From positions 1-6,631 of the forward strand of contig JAUIEH010000158.1 of NCBI GenBank assembly GCA_030428405.1: a stretch of DNA of 6,631 nucleotides. Direction: 5' to 3'. Made by a program: the position numbers and the translations under genes. The stretch is from Alphaproteobacteria bacterium (GTDB taxonomy: Bacteria; Pseudomonadota; Alphaproteobacteria; Caulobacterales; Maricaulaceae). Numbering within the stretch: the stretch's first letter is position 1; each line of letters starts with the position of its first letter. This document shows, one piece after another, positions 1-4,604 of this stretch. A model generated the notes under the pieces. That model saw only the letters and a program-made list of their open reading frames with translations, did not search any database and was not told the DNA's origin.

Positions 1-227
1 CGCCTCGCGGAAACACGCCGCGCCCCTGTCAGCGATGGCGAAAGCGCCGGCGAAACAGTCTGAATTCGTCGGCGCGAAAGCGCGAACTGGCCTAAAACTT
101 GTTGTCCGAACCTTGTTGCGGCGCAAACGCTTTTGCGCCTCATCGGGGAACTTGCATGCCAAGCCCCGCCTTCCGATGCTAATTCGGTTGGAAGTTATTG
201 TTTTGGCAGGGCTGAGCGAGCGCCCAG
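1..227. other. Leader region upstream of the envelope operon, no confident gene
   Basis: This stretch holds no convincing gene. The plus frame beginning at base 1 stays open to a TGA at 61-63 and reads as a 20-residue polar tail (ending SAGETV), so it could be the 3' end of a gene lying to the left, but 20 codons are too few to judge. After it the base composition becomes more AT-rich, especially around 176-206, as expected near a promoter. I could not place -35 and -10 boxes with acceptable spacing. A perfect hairpin lies at 120-139. In the frame of the downstream OmpA-family gene there are stops at 180-182 and 213-215, so that gene cannot begin upstream of about 216. Confidence 0.5.
120..139. 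repeat. Perfect 8-bp inverted repeat (hairpin) in the leader
   Basis: The arms GGCGCAAA (120-127) and TTTGCGCC (132-139) are exact reverse complements separated by the 4-base loop CGCT. No run of T follows on either strand, so a standard intrinsic terminator is unlikely. The site lies about 90 bases before the OmpA-family start codon, where an operator or a 5'-UTR structure would be possible. It may also be a remnant terminator of an upstream gene. The function is unknown. Confidence 0.55.
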
Positions 228-1340
228 ATGTCGTCGGGCTCAAAATTATTCGTCGGATTCCTCGCCTTCGTGGCGTTGGGCGCGCTCGGCATTCACGGCC
301 TGTTTCTCGAACAGGACGGTTTTGCTGAACGCGCGCGCGATCGCCTGGAGGCGGCGGTGCTCGCGGCCTTGTCTGAGCGCGGCTATGAATGGGCCGAGGT
401 CACGATGGCGGGCCAACGCGCCGTGATTTCCGGCGTCGCTCCCACCTTTATCGAACGCGACGACGCGCTCGGCGTGGCGCGCAGGGCCGCGATGGAAGGC
501 GGCATTTTGATCGGCGGCGTGACGCGCGTTTCAGACCGCGTCGAGCTGTTGCCGGTCGCCTCTCCTTACAGATTGACCGCGGTGCGCTCGGGTTTCGGCC
601 CGGTGCTGATCGAAGGTTCGGTGCCCAATCGTGCGGCGCGCGAAGCGTTGATGCTTGCTGCGCATGCGGAGTTTCCTGGCGGCGTCGATGACGCGGGCGT
701 CGCATTTGCGGCCGGCGCGCCTGCAGGCGCGGATTGGGGTTACGCAGCCGGCGTAGGGCTGGAGCTGCTTGCGCGTCTGCGTCAGGGCCAGCTGACGCTG
801 GAGGGCGAAACGCTCACCTTGACGGGCGCGGCAGGCTCCGAGCGCATTCTCGAACCCTTGCGCCAGGAAGCCGAACGCGTGCCGGCGCCGTTCGAAGTCA
901 CGCTCAATCTGGAAGTGCTTGAAGACGAAGATCTCGACGATTTCGACGAGGGCGAGATCAATCGAGGCGGGGCGTGCCAGGAACGCTTCGATCTCTTGAT
1001 GCTCGAGAACACGATCAATTTCGAAACCGATTCCGCCGAACTCGCGGAAGGCAATCTCTCCGTGCTCGACCGGCTTGTGTCGACGGCGGCGCGGTGTTCG
1101 CGCTTTCGCGTCATCGTCGAGGGGCACACGGATAATAGCGGGCTTCCCGAGCGCAATGAAGAGCTTTCTTTAGCGCGCGCCCGGGCAGTGGCGAATTATC
1201 TCGTGGTGCAGGGCGTCAGTTCAGATCGCATCGAGGCGCGCGGCCTGGGCGCACGATTTCCGTTGACGGACAATGATACGCCGGAGGGCCGCGCGGTCAA
1301 TCGGCGCATCGAGTTCACCATCGACACGATAGAGCAGTAG
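228..1340 (+). CDS. OmpA-family peptidoglycan-binding envelope protein with BON-like repeats
   Basis: A 370-residue protein predicted to be anchored in the inner membrane with a periplasmic body that grips peptidoglycan. Residues 6-26 form one hydrophobic helix after Lys6, with no clear signal-peptidase site, so I read it as a signal anchor. Residues about 32-108, 113-165 and 171-230 look like BON-type alpha/beta repeats; the first contains WAEVTMAGQRAVISGVAP. An acidic stretch follows at 231-242. Residues about 262-366 are the OmpA C-terminal domain. It has GHTDN at 299-303 and the NxxLSxxRAxxV signature at 310-321, so Asp302 and Arg317 are the likely diaminopimelate-binding pair. Cys250 and Cys290 flank the start of this domain and may form a disulfide. 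There is no outer-membrane beta-barrel, unlike classical OmpA. ATG 228 is the first usable start because a stop in frame lies at 213-215; the ribosome site is weak. The gene is co-transcribed with the next gene, 9 bases downstream in the same frame. The domain call is firm; the cellular role (envelope stability or tethering) is inferred. Confidence 0.9.
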   Translation: MSSGSKLFVGFLAFVALGALGIHGLFLEQDGFAERARDRLEAAVLAALSERGYEWAEVTMAGQRAVISGVAPTFIERDDALGVARRAAMEGGILIGGVTRVSDRVELLPVASPYRLTAVRSGFGPVLIEGSVPNRAAREALMLAAHAEFPGGVDDAGVAFAAGAPAGADWGYAAGVGLELLARLRQGQLTLEGETLTLTGAAGSERILEPLRQEAERVPAPFEVTLNLEVLEDEDLDDFDEGEINRGGACQERFDLLMLENTINFETDSAELAEGNLSVLDRLVSTAARCSRFRVIVEGHTDNSGLPERNEELSLARARAVANYLVVQGVSSDRIEARGLGARFPLTDNDTPEGRAVNRRIEFTIDTIEQ

Positions 1341-1343
1341 GGG
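1339..1343 (+). promoter_or_regulatory. Shine-Dalgarno site overlapping the upstream stop codon
   Basis: AGGGG begins inside the TAG stop of the OmpA-family gene and sits 6 bases before ATG 1350. A ribosome terminating on the first gene is therefore already on the initiation site of the second, which suggests translational coupling. Both genes are in the same frame, separated only by TAG and three sense codons (GGG CGG CGG). Confidence 0.55.
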
Positions 1344-1349
1344 CGGCGG

Positions 1350-2615
1350 ATGTTTTGGCTCATCGTACAAATGTGGGCGCTGCTCGCCGTTGCAGCCTTG
1401 CTCGGCGGCGTCATCGTGGCGTGGGTGTTGAACTCCCGCCAGGACGTCATCTCAGAGGAGGTTGAAGCCCAGATCGACGCCGCGCGCACGCGGCTGCACG
1501 CCTGCGAGGCGGCGCGCTCACGCGCGGAATCGCGCGCACAGTCGCTGGTCCAGGCGCTTGCCGCCGCCAATGATCGCGTGAAAGGTCTGGAAGACCGCGT
1601 CGAACGCTTGCTGGAAGATGCAGCGCCTGCGTCGGTGCTGCGCGCACGCACGGCGGAACTCGAACAGGAACTGAACGCAGCGCGCGCCCGGCTTGTTTCG
1701 GAGACCAGCGTCGCGCGCGATTTGCGCGCCCGCCTCGAACAGGTCGAAGCGCGCGCGGGCGAGGTCCAAGCGATGCGTGCACGCATCGCCGAGCTGGAAG
1801 AACTCGCCGCGGAGGCCGGACGCGTCGCAGAACTTGAAGCCGACGCACAGGCGCTGCGCGCACAGGCCGAAGAGCTCGAACAGCGCATCGCCGCCTCTGA
1901 GAGCGACGCGTACGCCTTGCGCACAAGCGCGCGCGAAAGCGAAGCCGCGCATGAACGCGCTGAGGAAGACGCCGCGACCCTGCGCGCGTCGGCGCGTGAG
2001 CTGGAAGCCGCTCTTGATCGCGCGGAAGATGATGCGGCTGCGTTGCGCGCGGCTCTGACGGCGGCTGAACGCGCCGGCGATGAGGCCGATGACGATCGCG
2101 CGGCCCTGCGCGGGCAGCTCGGCGCGTTGGAATCCGCGCTCGACGCCGCTGAAGACGATGCCGCCGAGTTGCGCAAACGTGCGCGCATTCTGGAAAGCTC
2201 TGTTGACGAAGCAGAGGTCGCTTCGCCCAATGGTCTTCACGAACCGATCGATTTGATGGGTGACGATGAAGAAGACAGCGCGCGCGAAGGCGCCGGGGAC
2301 GACGATGATGACGGTGCGCCGCGGCCGCCGACATTTCTTGAAGCGCCCGTCCATGGCGACCCGGACGATTTACAGCGCATCAAGGGCGTCGGCCCGAAGC
2401 TGGCTCAGACGCTCAACGATCTGGGCGTGTTCTACTTCGCGCAGATTGCACGCTGGAGCGACCGACAGGTTGGCGAGGTGGACGGACAATTGCGCTTCCG
2501 GGGACGCATCGACCGCGACGACTGGCGTGGGCAAGCGCGCGTCCTCGCCGCCATGCGCCAGGGCCCTCCAATATTCGACGCTCCGCCCGCCAGCGATCAG
2601 TCGAGCGCGAACTAG
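1350..2615 (+). CDS. Membrane-anchored coiled-coil protein with C-terminal helix-hairpin-helix domain
   Basis: A 421-residue protein of unknown function with a clear architecture. Residues 2-27 are a single membrane helix with no charge before it and Arg30 just after, so the bulk should face the cytoplasm. Residues about 33-290 are an Ala/Glu/Arg-rich coiled coil. Within it, residues 165-290 are six consecutive 21-residue (three-heptad) repeats. Residues 298-322 are an acidic, probably disordered linker ending in a run of Asp. Residues about 336-400 are a helix-hairpin-helix domain: DLQRIKGVGPKLAQTLNDLG, then FAQIARW, and GRIDRDDW near the end. This small domain recurs in alphaproteobacteria, for example as an extension of NuoE-like subunits and in proteins annotated as 5' nuclease-like (COG3743 type, from memory). 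The IKGVGPK hairpin suggests nucleic-acid contact, but no nuclease active site is visible. An automatic label of NADH dehydrogenase subunit would be misleading. The gene is translationally coupled to the OmpA-family gene upstream, so a joint role at the cell envelope is plausible. Confidence 0.88.
   Translation: MFWLIVQMWALLAVAALLGGVIVAWVLNSRQDVISEEVEAQIDAARTRLHACEAARSRAESRAQSLVQALAAANDRVKGLEDRVERLLEDAAPASVLRARTAELEQELNAARARLVSETSVARDLRARLEQVEARAGEVQAMRARIAELEELAAEAGRVAELEADAQALRAQAEELEQRIAASESDAYALRTSARESEAAHERAEEDAATLRASARELEAALDRAEDDAAALRAALTAAERAGDEADDDRAALRGQLGALESALDAAEDDAAELRKRARILESSVDEAEVASPNGLHEPIDLMGDDEEDSAREGAGDDDDDGAPRPPTFLEAPVHGDPDDLQRIKGVGPKLAQTLNDLGVFYFAQIARWSDRQVGEVDGQLRFRGRIDRDDWRGQARVLAAMRQGPPIFDAPPASDQSSAN
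1842..2219 (+). repeat. Six tandem degenerate 63-bp units encoding 21-residue coiled-coil repeats
   Basis: Residues 165-185, 186-206, 207-227, 228-248, 249-269 and 270-290 of the coiled-coil protein align without gaps. Asp1, Leu5 and Arg6 are invariant in all six units. The core follows a 3-4 spacing, with small or hydrophobic residues at positions 2, 5, 9, 12, 16 and 19 (roughly A-L-A-L-L-A). Five of the six units end in acidic residues or Ser next to the Asp that opens the following unit, giving an acidic patch every 21 residues. The DNA is diverged between units, so this is an old or selectively maintained array rather than a recent duplication. Confidence 0.8.
2355..2549 (+). other. Helix-hairpin-helix domain coding segment
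   Basis: This segment encodes residues about 336-400 of the coiled-coil protein. The hairpin is IKGVGPKLAQTL, matching the hxGhGxxxAxxh pattern of helix-hairpin-helix motifs. The C-terminal part FRGRIDRDDWRGQARVLA is typical of the alphaproteobacterial version of the domain. The acidic linker just before it (residues 298-322) has the opposite charge to what a nucleic-acid-binding surface would need and could modulate binding. Confidence 0.7.
2612..2615. other. Convergent stop-codon overlap CTAG
   Basis: The plus-strand coiled-coil gene ends with TAG at 2613-2615. The minus-strand meaB gene ends with TAG read from 2614 to 2612. The palindrome CTAG therefore supplies both stops and the two coding regions overlap by 4 bp. 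No intergenic space exists for a dedicated terminator, so the two transcripts probably extend into each other. Confidence 0.9.
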
Positions 2616-3604
2616 TTATCTGCGAGGAATGCGGTCAAAAGCTGATCGGCGGCCAGGCTCGCCGGCAGCGCGCCTGAGGCGACCTGGTTTTCCAATTCGC
2701 CTATCAGCGCGCGCACGGCGCCGGATGTCTTGAATTTGCGCAACAGCGCTTCATCCAGCATCGCCCAGAGCCAGCTGACGCGCTGAGCCCGCCGTCGCGC
2801 ATCGCGCGCGCCGGTTCGCTCGCCCCAGTCGCGATGCCCTTCGATCTGGCGCCAAAGCTCGTCCAGGCCGCGCCCCTCCAGAGCTGAAACGGTGAGGACC
2901 GGGGCCGCCCAGCCGCCTTCGCTTGGCGCAGCGATCCGAAGCGCGGACGAGAGGTCGCGCGCGGCGCGCGCCGCCGCCGGCGCCAGCTCGCCGTCCGCCT
3001 TGTTGACGAGAATGATGTCGCTGACCTCGAGCAGGCCCTTCTTGATGCCCTGCAGCTCATCGCCCGCGCCCGGCTGCATCAGCGCGACGAACACATCGAC
3101 CATGTCGGCGACGACGGTTTCGGACTGCCCGACGCCGACCGTCTCTATGATGACGATGCTGAAGCCGGCGGCCTCACACAGAAGCGCGCTTTCCCGCGTC
3201 TTCCGACCAGCCCCGCCGAGCGCGCCCGATGACGGGCTCGGACGGATGAACGCGCTCGGATCAGCAGACAAGGCCGCCATGCGCGTTTTGTCGCCGAGTA
3301 TGGAGCCATGGGTGCGCTGCGAGGACGGATCGACGGCGAGCACGGCGACGCGCTCGCCGGCTTTCGTCAGCATGGAGCCGAAAGCATCGATGAAAGTGGA
3401 TTTGCCGGCGCCGGGCGGACCTGTGACGCCGATGCGCTGAGCCGCGCCGGCTTGTCCGGCGGCGCGCTTTAACAGCTCCGCCGCGATGGCGCGGTGATCC
3501 TCACGCGCTGATTCAACAAGCGTGATCGCCCGCGCCAGCGCTGCGCGGTCCTGCGCCAGGAGCCGCTCTGCGAGCGTGTCGATATCGTCCTGCGGCTGCG
3601 CCAT
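2612..3604 (-). CDS. meaB: Methylmalonyl-CoA mutase-associated GTPase MeaB (ArgK family)
   Basis: A 330-residue cytoplasmic G3E-family P-loop GTPase. MeaB proteins bind methylmalonyl-CoA mutase, gate delivery of adenosylcobalamin and protect the enzyme from inactivation. Visible motifs in order: a Walker A GPPGAGKST at 62-70; VDPSS at 91-95 with a probable Mg-contacting Asp92; the MeaB signature SILGDKTRM at 101-109; ETVGVGQSE at 154-162, the switch II/G3 region; and the NKAD guanine-specificity motif at 201-204. A helical C-terminal region (about 260-330) corresponds to the dimerisation arm of the family. Length is normal. One small oddity is His99 just before the signature, where many homologues have Gly. 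ATG 3604 is the only start between the preceding stop and the conserved region; no clear Shine-Dalgarno precedes it, so translation may depend on the ybjQ-like gene ending 22 bases upstream. It is the last gene of the mutase gene group, which supports the assignment over the old 'ArgK lysine-arginine-ornithine kinase' name. Confidence 0.95.
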   Translation of the reverse strand: MAQPQDDIDTLAERLLAQDRAALARAITLVESAREDHRAIAAELLKRAAGQAGAAQRIGVTGPPGAGKSTFIDAFGSMLTKAGERVAVLAVDPSSQRTHGSILGDKTRMAALSADPSAFIRPSPSSGALGGAGRKTRESALLCEAAGFSIVIIETVGVGQSETVVADMVDVFVALMQPGAGDELQGIKKGLLEVSDIILVNKADGELAPAAARAARDLSSALRIAAPSEGGWAAPVLTVSALEGRGLDELWRQIEGHRDWGERTGARDARRRAQRVSWLWAMLDEALLRKFKTSGAVRALIGELENQVASGALPASLAADQLLTAFLADN

Positions 3605-3626
3605 GAGAGCTGAGCAATGCGCGTGC

Positions 3627-3947
3627 TCAGCCCAGGACCACCGCCGTGCCGGACGCCGACACCATCATCATCGAGCCTTGCTCGCCAATGACTTCGTAGT
3701 CGAGATCGACGCCAACCACGGCGTCGCCGCCAAGCTTGCGGGCTTCGTCCATCATTTCGTCGAGCGCGATCTGGCGGGCCTCGCGTAAGGATTTCTCATA
3801 CGAGCCGGAGCGTCCGCCGACGACGTCGCGAATGCCTGCGAACAGGTCGCGAAACAGATTAGCGCCGAGTATCGCCTCGCCAACCACAATGCCCTTATAC
3901 TCGCGGATCGAGCGGCCTTCGACCGAGTGGGTCGTCGTGATGATCAT
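3627..3947 (-). CDS. YbjQ / UPF0145 family protein
   Basis: A 106-residue small soluble protein of the YbjQ (UPF0145, formerly DUF74) family, sometimes labelled 'heavy-metal-binding domain'. Members are known to form pentameric rings; the biochemical role is not established. The family hallmarks are all present: the N-terminal strand MIITTTHSVEGR, EYKGIVVGEAILGANLFRD, GGRSGSYEKSLREAR at 44-58, the Leu-Gly-Gly-Asp-Ala-Val-Val-Gly-Val-Asp core at 72-81, and SMMMVSASGTAV at 92-103. The length matches the family. The gene has the best ribosome site in the window (AGGAG, 7 bases before ATG). It lies 46 bases after the unknown mutase-coupled gene and 22 bases before meaB. The gap upstream is AT-rich, so an internal promoter is possible. 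Its location inside a B12-enzyme gene group is unusual and may be incidental. Confidence 0.93.
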   Translation of the reverse strand: MIITTTHSVEGRSIREYKGIVVGEAILGANLFRDLFAGIRDVVGGRSGSYEKSLREARQIALDEMMDEARKLGGDAVVGVDLDYEVIGEQGSMMMVSASGTAVVLG

Positions 3948-3954
3948 GTCGGTG

Positions 3955-3959
3955 CTCCT
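3955..3959 (-). promoter_or_regulatory. Strong Shine-Dalgarno site for the ybjQ-like gene
   Basis: On the minus strand this reads AGGAG, 7 bases before the ATG at 3947-3945. It supports that start and suggests the gene is translated independently of its upstream neighbour. The rest of the gap (3960-3993) is AT-rich for this genome and contains the small interrupted palindrome ACAG-T-CTGT on the plus strand at about 3963-3971; I cannot assign it a function. Confidence 0.7.
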
Positions 3960-3993
3960 GACACAGTCTGTTTAATCTGTACAAAAACGAGCA

Positions 3994-4596
3994 TCAATGC
4001 GGATGCAGATGCGGCCGCCCCGTCCAGCGCAATTGATCGAACATAGTCTGCAGGATGTCCTGCAACGCTTCCATCGTCATCGGCGAGAACTCGATTTCCT
4101 CGACACTGCCGGCATGGGACGTCGTCGCATATTGATTGGCGTTCACGCGGTCATGCAGCGCGCCGAGTTCGGCGGCGCCGCCGCCGGCGCGGCCGGCGCG
4201 CAGGAGCGGGCGTTCGAACTCGCGCGCAATCGTGTTGCGCAAGGACAAGAGATTGGGAAAGGCGCGCCGAAATCTGTCGCAGGCTCTTTCGGCCGCATCA
4301 TGCGTTTCAGGATAGGTGAGCATGGCCACCAGAGCGCGGCGCAGAGACGCAAGCGCGAATATCGCCGCGCGCGCGGCTACGGCGCGCCTGCGCTGCGCGA
4401 TCACCGTCGTTGCGCCGGGTCGTGAAGGCGCCAGGAACTGTGCGATATTGATGAAGGCGTCGACATACATGTTCTTCATGACGCCGATCAGCCAGTCGAT
4501 GTCGTCGCCGCGTCCGGGCGCGCATACGACATGCTCGCCGGGCAGCGTCAGGGGCGGACAGCCCCAGATTTGTTGAGTCGACGGGCTCGCGGTCAT
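3994..4596 (-). CDS. Hypothetical protein translationally coupled to methylmalonyl-CoA mutase
   Basis: A 200-residue protein that I do not recognise. It has no signal peptide and no credible membrane segment, and appears mostly alpha-helical and cytoplasmic. Helical segments are likely at about 31-56, 68-95, 98-112 and 114-130. A short Gly/Ala-rich linker (133-142) follows. The C-terminal part has YATTSHAGSVEEIEFSP (156-172) leading into a final helix (173-190) and a short histidine-rich tail, HLHPH at 196-200. The SLRNTIAREFE segment at 118-128 and the strand-helix ending faintly recall HEPN-like helical proteins, but the catalytic R-x4-6-H motif is not evident, so this is only a hint. Its ATG overlaps the mutase TGA in the sequence ATGA, with AAGG 4 bases before the start, which argues that it is a real gene made together with the mutase. 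Codon use matches its neighbours. It could be a mutase accessory protein or an unrelated passenger. Confidence 0.8.
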   Translation of the reverse strand: MTASPSTQQIWGCPPLTLPGEHVVCAPGRGDDIDWLIGVMKNMYVDAFINIAQFLAPSRPGATTVIAQRRRAVAARAAIFALASLRRALVAMLTYPETHDAAERACDRFRRAFPNLLSLRNTIAREFERPLLRAGRAGGGAAELGALHDRVNANQYATTSHAGSVEEIEFSPMTMEALQDILQTMFDQLRWTGRPHLHPH

Positions 4597-4604
4597 GCCG
4601 CCTT
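4593..4604 (-). promoter_or_regulatory. ATGA start/stop overlap with Shine-Dalgarno site
   Basis: On the minus strand the sequence reads AAGG, four bases, then ATGA. The TGA ends the mutase and the ATG starts the 200-residue protein. This is the classical arrangement for termination-reinitiation coupling and makes ATG 4596 the convincing start. Confidence 0.75.

Noticed and set aside
120..139. The leader hairpin as an intrinsic terminator
   Set aside because: Neither strand shows a run of T after the stem.
1..143. Minus-strand frame from a CAT at 141-143 that stays open to the left edge
   Set aside because: A divergent gene start is possible in principle, but its third codon positions lack the GC bias of the real genes here and its residues (MRRKSVCAATRFG...) match nothing I recognise. 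It also overlaps the hairpin.
35..328. Plus-strand open frame of 97 codons spanning the leader and the start of the OmpA-family gene
   Set aside because: Its second third is basic and low in expected codon bias, and it overlaps the OmpA-family gene by 100 bases in another frame. No family resemblance was seen.
1196..2230. Long minus-strand open frame (344 codons) opposite the coiled-coil gene
   Set aside because: It reads as low-complexity Ser/Ala/Arg (SSSA-, RAAS-type runs), which is the antisense of an Ala/Glu/Arg coiled coil in GC-rich DNA. It has no recognisable domain, and the opposite strand encodes a clear membrane helix, repeats and HhH domain.
1447..2354. Other long minus-strand frames (278 and 295 codons) over the same coiled-coil region
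   Set aside because: They are also shadows of the repetitive coiled-coil coding sequence, rich in Arg/Ala with no start context or family resemblance.
1350..2615. Labelling the coiled-coil protein as NADH-quinone oxidoreductase subunit E or as a flap endonuclease
   Set aside because: Only the short C-terminal HhH domain is shared with such entries. There is no thioredoxin-like iron-sulfur domain and no acidic metal-binding nuclease centre in a folded domain.
2612..3604. ArgK as a lysine/arginine/ornithine transport kinase
   Set aside because: This is a historical name. The G3E GTPase motifs and the neighbouring mutase gene support the MeaB role.
3994..4596. Firm assignment of the 200-residue protein to the HEPN superfamily
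   Set aside because: The resemblance rests on a single LRN-containing helix and a strand-helix ending. The R-x4-6-H catalytic motif is not evident.
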